Assembly (NCBI RefSeq): GCF_900113015.1
Contig: NZ_FONV01000006.1
Span: forward strand, 372,001 to 436,000
DNA from: Actinoplanes philippinensis
Lineage (GTDB): Bacteria; Actinomycetota; Actinomycetes; Mycobacteriales; Micromonosporaceae
Reading direction: 5' to 3'
DNA length: 64,000 nt
Below, one piece after another: positions 35,702 through 43,155 of this stretch. Each line of letters opens with the position of its first letter. The first letter of the stretch is position 1. The position numbers were made by a program, and so were the translations under genes. The notes under the pieces are model-generated. The model ran no database searches, was not told the DNA's origin, and saw only the letters and a list, made by a program, of their open reading frames with translations.

Positions 35702-36146
35702 GCGCGAGACGACCCGGCTGGTGGCCTGGGCTAAGGAGATGCGTGCGGTGCACGCCCGTCTACGTGCGGCTCTGCGTCTGACGCTGGAGTCGGACGATCT
35801 TGCCGTCGACGACCTGCTGCTCTACTGCCGCGGGTTCTGCTCGGCCCTCGACGGCCATCACCGCGGCGAGGACCGCACCCTGTTCCCGGCGATCGCCGCC
35901 GCCCATCCGGACCTGCGTCCGGTGCTGCGGAAACTGGAGCAGGACCATTCCATGATCGGCTATCTGCTCGGCGGCCTGCAGGCGGCCGTCGACAGCTCCG
36001 CCGGGCCGGACGAGCTGGAGCGGCACCTGCAGGGCGTCGGCGCGCTCATGGAGAACCACTTCCGGTACGAGGAGCGCATGCTCCTGACCGTGCTGGAGAC
36101 CCTCGACCTGCACGTCACCCCGCGGGAGGCGCTGGGTCCGCTGTGA
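35694..36146 (+). CDS. Hemerythrin/HHE cation-binding domain protein
   Basis: 150 residues from GTG 35694. Four-helix bundle with iron ligands: HARLRAALR near residue 20, GFCSALDGHHRGEDRTLFPAI near 50 (HxxxE), QDHSMIGYLLGG near 85 and MENHFRYEERMLLTVLE near 125 (HxxxE). It is expected to hold a di-iron centre and to sense or buffer O2, NO or iron. The end overlaps the convergent gene by 32 bp. Confidence 0.88.
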   Translation: MSERETTRLVAWAKEMRAVHARLRAALRLTLESDDLAVDDLLLYCRGFCSALDGHHRGEDRTLFPAIAAAHPDLRPVLRKLEQDHSMIGYLLGGLQAAVDSSAGPDELERHLQGVGALMENHFRYEERMLLTVLETLDLHVTPREALGPL

Positions 36147-36960
36147 CGGCGTCCTCCAGCACCAGGTGCGGCAGGGTCTCGTACCGCGGCTGTCGCGGCA
36201 GCCCCGGCGGCAGGACCGGCCGCAGCGCCTCGAAGACACGGCGGACCGCGTCGTCGTCGTAGTCGACGGTCGTCCGGGTGGCCCGCAGCAGCAGGCCACC
36301 CGTCGCCAGCTCGACGACCTCGGTGAACGCGCCGCCGGCACGCATCGCGGCGGCACCGCCGAGCGCCGCCGCGATCGCCGCCGGGCAGACCGTCACCCAG
36401 CCGTATCCGCGCAGGTGGCGGTGGCTGTCGCGGAGGCTGTCCTCGTCGTCGCGCAGCAACGCGTAGTCGAGATCCGTCGACGGCCCCAGACGGACCCGAT
36501 CGGCGATCTCCCCGTACCCCGGATCGATGCGGTCGCCGATCTGCCGGACGACACCGATCACCGCGTCGGCGAGCGCCGGCATCACGGACGGCTCCAGGAG
36601 CCGGACGCCGAGGTCCAGCTGGAGGTACGAGTCGTAGTCCCGCGACACGTGGAGACGCACGTCGTCGGCCGGGCCGGGCGGCCGCTCGTCACCGTGGCCC
36701 CAGGTCACGTAGGCGCTCTCCAGACTCGGATGCATCATGTCGGCCCACGAGCGGCGTCGCACCCGCACCCCGTGCCGGCCACCGTGGTGACGCCGGAAAC
36801 GTGGCGCCCCGGCCGGCCGGAGCAGCGGCCCGAGCGCCGCCTCGGCCGCGTCGTGCCACAGCTGCGCGATCTCCAGGTCCACCTCGTCGAGGTGGACGAC
36901 CGCCCACAGCACCGGCGGCTCCGGCTCGCCGTTGAGCACCCAGTACGGCGCCCGCGCCAC
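36115..36960 (-). CDS. Conserved hypothetical protein (DUF3396-like style)
   Basis: 281 residues from GTG 36960, 10 nt after the ArsR stop, so in one operon with it. Features: DYDSYLQLDLGVRLLEPSVMP near residue 110, GYGWVTVCPAAIAAALGGAAAM near 185 and DDDAVRRVFEALRPVLPPGLP near 240. I recall similar actinobacterial proteins of unknown function related to DUF3396/TsiV-type immunity proteins, but am not certain. No signal peptide. Convergent overlap with hemerythrin. Confidence 0.5.
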   Translation of the reverse strand: MARAPYWVLNGEPEPPVLWAVVHLDEVDLEIAQLWHDAAEAALGPLLRPAGAPRFRRHHGGRHGVRVRRRSWADMMHPSLESAYVTWGHGDERPPGPADDVRLHVSRDYDSYLQLDLGVRLLEPSVMPALADAVIGVVRQIGDRIDPGYGEIADRVRLGPSTDLDYALLRDDEDSLRDSHRHLRGYGWVTVCPAAIAAALGGAAAMRAGGAFTEVVELATGGLLLRATRTTVDYDDDAVRRVFEALRPVLPPGLPRQPRYETLPHLVLEDAVTADPAPPAG

Positions 36961-36969
36961 CCCCCACGA

Positions 36970-37938
36970 TCAGTTCCCTTCCGAGACGAGCTGATCGCCG
37001 AGCGTGGTGCGTTCGTAGAGCACCCGCCGGCCGGCCCGGGCGGCCGCGGCCAGTCCCGCGTCACGCAGCGTGGTGAGATGGTGGGAGGCTGTGCCGGCGG
37101 ACAGGCCCAGCCGGGTGGCGACCTCACCGGTGCTGTGCGGGGCGGCGAGCAGCGTCAGCACGGCCGCGCGGGTCGGGCCGAGCAGCGCCGTCAACCGTTC
37201 CCCGGCGGCCGGGACCGGCCCGGTGGCCCACACGTTGCCGAAGCCGCGCGGACCGTACCAGAGGGTCCGCCCCGCTGGTGAGTCCGGCATCGCGTAGACC
37301 TGGCCGCCGGCGAAACCTGTCGGCAGCAGGGTCAGATGGTGCCCGTCGAGGCTCCACCGGCCGGACTTGTGCGGGTAGCGCAGCTGCAGGGCGGCCCCGT
37401 CCCAGCCGAGTCGCGGGTGCAGGCCGTCGACGAGCCGCCGGGCGCCGTGCTCGGCGGCGATCCGGCCCCGGCCGGCGATCTCGGTGGCCGCCGCCGCCCG
37501 CAGCCGCGGCCACCACGGACGGATCGCGACGGCGGCGTAGGCACGGATCTCCGCGCCGAGACGGGCCAGACCGGCCGCCGGGTCGCGGCCGAAACGGTCG
37601 ATCTCCGGTGGCGGCGGATGCCCGGCCCAACCGGCGGCCACCTGCGCGGCGACCACGTCGAGCGGGGTCGCGGCCACCTCGGCCAGCTCGTCGGCGAGCC
37701 CCGGCCGGCCGGTCCGCGGAGGCGGGGTGAGGAAGTCCGGCGCGTAGCCGAGCGGCCCGCACAGCACGGCGCGGAAGGTCGGCCACCGGGGCAGCTCGGG
37801 GTCGACCCGGCGGCGCCACGACTCGTGCGGCCCGCCCTCGCCGCGCAGGGCGAAGACGCTGGACACCACCTCGGCCATAGGGGAATGGGCGAACCGCAGC
37901 CCGGCCACGTCCGCCGGCCCGAACTCCCACTCGATCAC
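36970..37938 (-). CDS. ArsR-family regulator with N-terminal DUF5937
   Basis: 322 residues from GTG 37938. The N-terminal about 230 residues fit DUF5937 (FAHSPMAEVVSSVFAL, PRWPTFRAVLCG, NVWA). The C-terminal winged helix is ArsR: LLGPTRAAVLTLLAAPHSTGE, LGLSAGTASHHLTTLRDAGL, GRRVLYERT. This architecture is common in actinomycetes; the N-domain probably binds an effector. Divergent from the aldo-keto reductase, with a TTCGA/TCGAA repeat between. Confidence 0.85.
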   Translation of the reverse strand: MIEWEFGPADVAGLRFAHSPMAEVVSSVFALRGEGGPHESWRRRVDPELPRWPTFRAVLCGPLGYAPDFLTPPPRTGRPGLADELAEVAATPLDVVAAQVAAGWAGHPPPPEIDRFGRDPAAGLARLGAEIRAYAAVAIRPWWPRLRAAAATEIAGRGRIAAEHGARRLVDGLHPRLGWDGAALQLRYPHKSGRWSLDGHHLTLLPTGFAGGQVYAMPDSPAGRTLWYGPRGFGNVWATGPVPAAGERLTALLGPTRAAVLTLLAAPHSTGEVATRLGLSAGTASHHLTTLRDAGLAAAARAGRRVLYERTTLGDQLVSEGN

Positions 37939-37945
37939 GGCAGCA

Positions 37946-37961
37946 TTCGAGCACAGTCGAA
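37946..37961. promoter_or_regulatory. Candidate ArsR operator
   Basis: TTCGA and TCGAA arms with a 6-nt spacer, 8 bp upstream of the ArsR start and 41 bp before the divergent reductase start. Confidence 0.35.
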
Positions 37962-37988
37962 CGGATTCCGCCACGACGGGCACGTGCC

Positions 37989-37994
37989 TACCGT
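37989..37994 (+). promoter_or_regulatory. -10 box of a leaderless promoter (aldo-keto reductase)
   Basis: TACCGT, 8 nt before ATG 38003, no Shine-Dalgarno. Confidence 0.45.
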
Positions 37995-38002
37995 TGCTCG
38001 GC

Positions 38003-38983
38003 ATGGAATACACCCGTCTGGGCCGTACCGGCCTGACCGTGAGCCGGCTGTGCGTCGGAACGATGAATTTCGGCTGGCAGATCGGCGAGCCGGAGAGCCA
38101 CGCCGTTCTCGACCGGGCCGCCGACGCCGGAATCAATTTCGTGGACACCGCGAACATGTACGGCCGGGAGACCGGCGACGGGCTCAGCGAACGGTTCGTC
38201 GGCAGCTGGCTCGACGGTCCCGGCCGCCGCGACCGCATGGTGCTGGCGACCAAGGTGTACGCGCCGATGAGCGACGACCCCAACGACCGTGGCCTGTCCG
38301 CGCGGCACATCATCGCCTCCTGTGAGGCGTCGCTGCGGCGGTTGCGTACCGAATGGATCGATCTCCTCCAGATGCACCACGTCGATCGCCGGACACCGTG
38401 GGAGGAGATCTGGCAGGCGATGGAGACCCTGGTCGCACAGGGCAAGGTGCGCTATGTCGGCTCGTCGAACTTCGCCGGCTGGCATCTGGCCCGCGCGCAG
38501 GCCGTCGCCGACCGCCGCCATTTCCTCGGCATCGTCTCCGAACAATGCAAATACAACCTGGTGACGCGACATGTGGAGATGGAGGTGCTGCCGGCCGCCG
38601 CCGACCTCGGCATCGGGATCCTGCCCTACTCGCCGCTGCATTTCGGCGCGCTCTCCGGCGCGCTGCGCAAACAACGCGACGGGGTGCCGGGCCGCGCGGT
38701 GCTGCACGCGCCCGAGCGGGTCGCCCCGCACCGCGAGGCCATCGAGCGGTACGAACAGTGGTGCGCCGGCATCGGCCAGGACCCGACGACGATCGCCCTG
38801 GCGTGGCTGCTGTCGCGCCCCGAGGTGACCGCCCCCGTGCTGGGCCCGCGCACGGCCGGCCAGCTCGACCTGCCGATCACCGCCCTCTCCACCGAGCTGG
38901 ACGCCGAGGCGCTGGCCGTCCTCGACGACATCTTCCCGCCGGTCGGCAACGGCGGGCCCGCCCCCGAGGCGTGGGCCTGGTGA
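38003..38983 (+). CDS. Aldo/keto reductase
   Basis: 326 residues. TIM-barrel with catalytic Asp-Tyr (FVDTANMYGRE near residue 46), Lys in VLATKVYAPM near 78, His in DLLQMHHVD near 115, and the NADPH-binding LLSRPEVTAPVLGPRTAGQL near 270. Resembles AKR11/YghZ-like general reductases. Likely controlled by the divergent ArsR. Confidence 0.9.
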   Translation: MEYTRLGRTGLTVSRLCVGTMNFGWQIGEPESHAVLDRAADAGINFVDTANMYGRETGDGLSERFVGSWLDGPGRRDRMVLATKVYAPMSDDPNDRGLSARHIIASCEASLRRLRTEWIDLLQMHHVDRRTPWEEIWQAMETLVAQGKVRYVGSSNFAGWHLARAQAVADRRHFLGIVSEQCKYNLVTRHVEMEVLPAAADLGIGILPYSPLHFGALSGALRKQRDGVPGRAVLHAPERVAPHREAIERYEQWCAGIGQDPTTIALAWLLSRPEVTAPVLGPRTAGQLDLPITALSTELDAEALAVLDDIFPPVGNGGPAPEAWAW

Positions 38984-39007
38984 CGTCGCGGCACACCGGC
39001 CCGGCGG

Positions 39008-39643
39008 CTAGCTCCCGGGTGACGTCTGTCGCCCGTCAGGGTGGCTCGGCCGGATCCGCACCGGACCGGCCGGGACGCCACCGGCTGGTCGTGGTGGGAC
39101 GATGTGCTCGGCGGTCCGCAGCCGGCCGGCCAGCCACGACCGCAGATACGCCTCGTCGGCGCGGCCCCATCGCACGCCCATCGCGGTGATGCCGACGAAG
39201 GAGGCCATGAATCCCAGGGGTACGAGACACGCCGCCAGCGCCGGGCTGACCTCGCCGTGCAGAGCCCGGTCCAGCCCGACGGCGAGCAGGCCCACGAAGG
39301 CGGCGCCCGCCGCGCAGAGCCACACCGTGCTGAAGATCCGCACGAACGGCGACCAGCCGATGCTGCCGACCAGCCGGGATCCCGTCGCCGCCGGTTCGAG
39401 CCGGCCCCGCAGCTCCGGCCGCCACGAGTTCTGCGCCCCGGCCCGGACGGCCGCCAGCGACACCGACCGCTCACCCACCCGGCCGATGACCCGATACCCG
39501 CCCGCTCCGCTGCGCAGGGCCCGCCAGAACGTCGTCCGCCCCGCGCGCAGCCGCTCCCGGGCCACCGGCAGAGGCAGCGCCGACATCAGGGTCACCGGCT
39601 CGGTCCGCCACGCGCGTCGCCAGTTCGACAGCCATTCCGTCAC
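39008..39643 (-). CDS. Membrane protein of unknown function
   Basis: 211 residues from GTG 39643. The N-terminal cytosolic part (about 1-95) has many Arg (LPVARERLRAGRTTFWRAL, YRVIGRVGERSVSL). Two helices follow (about 103-125 and 135-158), then a short C-terminal domain with YLRSWLAGRLRTAEHI. A similar N-terminal block occurs in actinobacterial hypothetical proteins that I cannot name. The start lies 6 nt after a CATAAT -10, so leaderless. Confidence 0.55.
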   Translation of the reverse strand: MTEWLSNWRRAWRTEPVTLMSALPLPVARERLRAGRTTFWRALRSGAGGYRVIGRVGERSVSLAAVRAGAQNSWRPELRGRLEPAATGSRLVGSIGWSPFVRIFSTVWLCAAGAAFVGLLAVGLDRALHGEVSPALAACLVPLGFMASFVGITAMGVRWGRADEAYLRSWLAGRLRTAEHIVPPRPAGGVPAGPVRIRPSHPDGRQTSPGS

Positions 39644-39649
39644 ATCGCG

Positions 39650-39655
39650 ATTATG
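39650..39655 (-). promoter_or_regulatory. -10 box of a leaderless promoter
   Basis: CATAAT on the minus strand, 6 nt before GTG 39643, no Shine-Dalgarno. Confidence 0.5.
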
Positions 39656-39768
39656 GTCCGGTCACGACCTGCGGCGTCACCGCCCGATGCCGGGCCACCG
39701 ATTCGCGGCCCGGCCGGGTTGTTGCGGCGGGACCCGCCCCGGGCGGGGAAGGACCGTGGACGCCGGGG

Positions 39769-40089
39769 TCAGGCGGGGTCGGCCGAGCGGTCCTGCTGGA
39801 GGCGGCGGTTCTCCTCGAGAGCTTCCTCGAGCTGGTCCTCGAGGATGATGATCCGGCAGGCGGCCTCCAGGGCGGTGCCGGCGTCGACCATCTCGCGGGC
39901 CCGCACGGCGAGGCGCAGCTGGTAACGGGAGTAGCGACGGTGGCCGCCGGCCGAACGGAACGGGGTAAACAGCTTCTCCTCGTCCAGCCGGCGGAGGAAG
40001 TCCTGGGTGGCGCCGACGATCTCCGCGGCGCGGCCCATCGTGTAGGCGGGGTAGTTCTCGTCCTCGAACATGGCTTCCGAACGTGCCAT
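39769..40089 (-). CDS. MerR-family regulator (short, no effector domain)
   Basis: 106 residues from ATG 40089 (AAAGGCG upstream); ATG 40071 is the conserved-looking alternative. MerR HTH: YTMGRAAEIVGATQDFLRRLD, RSAGGHRRYSRYQLRLAVRAREM (about residues 15-65), then a coiled coil with AACRIIILEDQLEEALEEN. It lacks the C-terminal ligand domain, as in HspR or BldC-like small regulators. Very similar short MerR proteins are widespread in actinomycetes. Confidence 0.82.
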   Translation of the reverse strand: MARSEAMFEDENYPAYTMGRAAEIVGATQDFLRRLDEEKLFTPFRSAGGHRRYSRYQLRLAVRAREMVDAGTALEAACRIIILEDQLEEALEENRRLQQDRSADPA

Positions 40090-40119
40090 TGACGCCTTTC
40101 TCGCGTTTGCGCGCGACGA

Positions 40120-40146
40120 GGGCCCCGGCGCTCAGCGCCGGGGCCC
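40120..40146 (-). terminator. Perfect GC hairpin upstream of the MerR gene
   Basis: GGGCCCCGGCGCT and its exact complement around one central base (effective loop 3-5 nt), 30 bp before the MerR start. It would sit in the 5' leader of a longer transcript (attenuator) or terminate a transcript entering from higher coordinates. Confidence 0.5.
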
Positions 40147-40777
40147 AGGGTTTACGGGTCAAACACCATTCACCGAAAGGTTCATCGGTTTTGTCTTGTC
40201 CGCACGTGCCGTCGATGACGGCTCAGGGTGCGGGGATCGCTTAAGCGTGACCGGAGACCACCTCTCAATCAAAGGCAACTGCGGTGTCCGCTCCTGGGCC
40301 CGAACACGGCCTGGTGGCGGGCGATCCAACGGTGTCCAGCCCTCCCTTTCCTCTACTTACCGATACATCTCTTGCTGCTGCTCGCCGGTGTGGGAACCCC
40401 ACGCGACTTCATGGCCCCCACACGTGCGACGAGCTGTTCTGACCGGGGAGCCCCGAAAACCACATCAGCTCCCCGCGCCCTGACCTGGACTTACGTCAGG
40501 GTCTTCTGGTGCCACTGCCTTACTCGATCACTTGACGGCGGAGATCGGTCTCCACCGGGGTGCCGGGCGAGCCACGAGGATCCGGGCCCTGCTTGACGCT
40601 CGGCACGTCGTCTGCGTCTTCAACGACTCTCTGCTGTCAACGAGGAGAACATTACCCCCACCAAAGCAGAAAATCTAGTTCCTTCGGCCCAGACTTTTTG
40701 TACCCAACGACCGAGGCCGACGGGACGCAGAGGACTGGTGGCACGCGGGAGTCCGCAAACCGGGTTGCCAGGTGGCC
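40147..40777. other. Noncoding stretch without a supported gene
   Basis: About 630 bases with lower GC and no supported frame on either strand. It contains the palindrome CGCTTAAGCG (40238-40247) and the inverted repeat at 40478-40501. A stable RNA or long 5' leaders are possible. Confidence 0.4.
40478..40501. promoter_or_regulatory. Inverted repeat in the orphan noncoding stretch
   Basis: CCCTGAC and GTCAGGG with a 10-nt spacer, followed by TCTTCT. It could be a terminator or a MerR-type operator. Confidence 0.35.
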
Positions 40778-40778
40778 G

Positions 40779-41552
40779 ATGATGATCGCGATGACAACGA
40801 AACGAGAGGGAAGAGACCACGCCAGCCTTCAGCGACGGCTGGAGGTCTTGAAGCTGCCCGTGGTACCGCTGGAGCACCATGGTTTTCTGGCTCCCGCAGA
40901 CCGCGCGGAGATGAAGCGCGAGCCGGAAACGGTCGGCGTGGGGCCCGACGGCACGGCGTTCGCCGTTTGGTCACACCGGCAGAACTCCCGGCACAAGCAG
41001 GTGACATGGCACCTCGGCGGCAAGGGGATCCGGATCCTCGGCGCCATCGACGTGGAGACGGACCTCCGGGTGTCGTTCGTGCAGCCGCTGCCGGAGGGGC
41101 GGGTCCTGCTGGCGGCGGCTCGCGCGGGACGTGGCGAACTCAACGGTGAGGTCTGGACCCACGACGGCGATCTGGAACACCGAGGCCACCTCGGCGACGC
41201 CATCGAGGAACTCCAGACGACAGCGTCGGGGAAGGTCTGGGCCGGCTATAAGGTCACGGACTGGGGGGCGTCTCCCTGTCGGTCTGCGCACAGCATGCTG
41301 GTCAGTGGCGCAGATCGTGCCCTGCTGGGGGGCTGGGGCTCCGAGTACGACGTCATGACCCTGCTACGTGTCGACCGCGATGGTGTGCGCCGCATCGGCG
41401 GACAGTGCCGCGTCGTGCTGCCCGACGGCATCGAGGCACAGCGGCTCCGTTACACCTGCCGCGGCGGTGACCTGCACGGCTTCATCCGAGGGCGTTGGTA
41501 CCGCACCGACGTGGACGCCATCAGCGCGGCCGCCGGCTCCACCGGCACATGA
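40779..41552 (+). CDS. Hypothetical beta-rich protein
   Basis: 257 residues from ATG 40779 (AGGTGG 3 nt upstream) or ATG 40782; the 73 upstream in-frame codons look noncoding. The chain has repeated beta-strand patterns like propeller blades: VGVGPDGTAFAVWSHRQN, VSFVQPLPEGRVLLAAAR, IEELQTTASGKVWAGYK, MTLLRVDRDGVRRIGGQ. No signal peptide. Family not recognised. It lies directly beside the tRNA-Gly fragment and may be part of transferred DNA. Confidence 0.5.
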   Translation: MMIAMTTKREGRDHASLQRRLEVLKLPVVPLEHHGFLAPADRAEMKREPETVGVGPDGTAFAVWSHRQNSRHKQVTWHLGGKGIRILGAIDVETDLRVSFVQPLPEGRVLLAAARAGRGELNGEVWTHDGDLEHRGHLGDAIEELQTTASGKVWAGYKVTDWGASPCRSAHSMLVSGADRALLGGWGSEYDVMTLLRVDRDGVRRIGGQCRVVLPDGIEAQRLRYTCRGGDLHGFIRGRWYRTDVDAISAAAGSTGT

Positions 41553-41595
41553 CGGCGGTCCTCCAGCGGGACCAGGCGCCGCCACGTGACGGGGA

Positions 41596-41648
41596 GAGCG
41601 GGTGACGGGAATCGAACCCGCAGGTTCAGCTCAGGAAGCTGACGTTCT
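41596..41648 (-). other. 3' part of a tRNA-Gly (anticodon arm to 3' end), probable att scar
   Basis: On the minus strand the sequence runs AGAACGTCAGCTTCC, an intact anticodon stem TCAGC/GCTGA, a perfect T-arm GCGGG-TTCGATT-CCCGT and the acceptor 3' strand CACCCGC plus TC, as in actinobacterial tRNA-Gly. The matching 5' half (GCGGGTG, D-arm) is absent. The last seven codons and stop of the aldehyde dehydrogenase lie in this sequence. Such 3' tRNA fragments are typical marks left by tRNA-targeting integrases. Confidence 0.6.
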
Positions 41649-43155
41649 GGGCCAGGGCCAGGGCGCTGGAGTAGTTGACCGTGTTGGTGGCCCGCCGCAT
41701 GTAGGCGCGCCACGCGTCGGAACCCGACTCGCGGCCGCCGCCGGTCTCCTTCTCGCCGCCGAACGCGCCGCCGATCTCGGCGCCGGACGTGCCGATGTTG
41801 ACGTTGGCGATACCGCAGTCGGAGCCGTCGGCGGCCAGGAAACGCTCGGCCTCCTGCTGGTCTCGGGTGAAGATGGACGACGACAGGCCCTGCGGCACGT
41901 CGTTGTGCAGGGCGACCGCCTCCTCGAACGTGTCGTAGGTGAGCACGTACAGGATCGGGGCGAACGTCTCCTCCCGGACGATCGCGGTCTGCCGGGGCAT
42001 CCGCACGATCGCCGGCTCCACGTAGGCGCCGCCGAGGCCGTCCAGGCGGCGGCCCCCGGCGACGATCTTGCCGCCGTCGGCCTGGGCGCGTTCCAGCGCG
42101 GCGGCCATCGCGTCGGCGGCGGCGTCCGAGATCAGCGGGCCGACCAGGGTGCCGTCGGCGAACGGGTCGCCGATCGGCAGCCGGCCGTAGACGCCGGCGA
42201 GCCGCTCCACCAGCTGGTCGGCGATGTCGCGGTGGACGATCAGCCGGCGCAGTGTGGTGCAGCGCTGGCCGGCGGTCCCGGCCGCGGCGAACACGATGCC
42301 CTGCAGCGCCAGGTCCAGGTCGGCGGAGGGGGCGACCACCGTCGCGTTGTTGCCGCCGAGCTCCAGCAGCACCCGGCCGAACCGGGCGGCGACCCGCGGG
42401 CCGACCTCGCGGCCCATCCGGGTGGAGCCGGTGGCGCTGATCAGGGCCACCCGCGGGTCGTCGACCAGCTGCTCGCCGACGTCGCGGCCGGCGAGCAGCA
42501 GCCGGTGCAGCTCGCGGGGCGCGCGGGTCTGCTCGATCGCGCGGTCCAGCAGGTGGCCGGCGGCGAGCGACACCAGCGGGGTCAGCTCGCTGGGCTTCCA
42601 CACCACGGCGTCGCCGCAGACGAGCGCCACGGCAGTGTTCCACGACCAGACGGCCGCGGGGAAGTTGAAGGCCGAGATCACTCCGACCACACCGAGGGGA
42701 TGCCAGGTCTCGGCGAGGCGGTGGCCGGGCCTTTCCGAGGCGATCGTACGGCCGTAGAGCTGCCGTGACAGTCCGACCGCGAACTCACAGATGTCGATCA
42801 TCTCCTGCACCTCGCCGAGCGCCTCGGAGCGGATCTTCCCGGCTTCGACGGTGATCAGGTCGGCGAGGTCGGATTTGTGGGCACGCAGCAGTTCGCCCAG
42901 CGTGCGCACGAGGTCGCCACGAGCGGGCGGGGGTGTGACACGCCAGGTGCGGAACGCCTCGGCGGCCTGGCCGATCGCCTCCCGCGCCTGCTCGGCGGTG
43001 GTGGCCCGCAGCCCGAACAGCCGCTCGCCGGTGATCGGGGACCGCGCGTGCAGGTCGTCGCCCTCGGGCACGCTCACCCCGATCCGGTCGAGGGCGGCCC
43101 GGGCCCGGTCTCGCAGCTGCGGGGTGGTCGGCAGGTTGCTCGCGGGCTCGCTCAT
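41626..43155 (-). CDS. amaB: ALDH7-type aldehyde dehydrogenase (alpha-aminoadipate semialdehyde / piperideine-6-carboxylate dehydrogenase)
   Basis: 509 residues, ATG 43155 in a 4-nt overlap with the HglS stop. ALDH motifs: VISAFNFPAAVWSWN near residue 160, ATGSTRMGREV near 245, LELGGNNA (general base Glu) and GQRCTT (nucleophile Cys) near 300, EETFAPILYV near 400. Strong likeness to the ALDH7/AmaB group. It oxidises alpha-aminoadipate semialdehyde to 2-aminoadipate with NAD+. The neighbours (DAO oxidase, HglS) place it in pipecolate/lysine breakdown. The C-terminal end is encoded within the tRNA-Gly-like sequence. Confidence 0.85.
   Translation of the reverse strand: MSEPASNLPTTPQLRDRARAALDRIGVSVPEGDDLHARSPITGERLFGLRATTAEQAREAIGQAAEAFRTWRVTPPPARGDLVRTLGELLRAHKSDLADLITVEAGKIRSEALGEVQEMIDICEFAVGLSRQLYGRTIASERPGHRLAETWHPLGVVGVISAFNFPAAVWSWNTAVALVCGDAVVWKPSELTPLVSLAAGHLLDRAIEQTRAPRELHRLLLAGRDVGEQLVDDPRVALISATGSTRMGREVGPRVAARFGRVLLELGGNNATVVAPSADLDLALQGIVFAAAGTAGQRCTTLRRLIVHRDIADQLVERLAGVYGRLPIGDPFADGTLVGPLISDAAADAMAAALERAQADGGKIVAGGRRLDGLGGAYVEPAIVRMPRQTAIVREETFAPILYVLTYDTFEEAVALHNDVPQGLSSSIFTRDQQEAERFLAADGSDCGIANVNIGTSGAEIGGAFGGEKETGGGRESGSDAWRAYMRRATNTVNYSSALALAQNVSFLS

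Noticed and set aside
41596..41680. Complete functional tRNA-Gly gene
   Set aside because: The 5' acceptor strand and D-arm are missing; upstream sequence is aldehyde dehydrogenase coding region.
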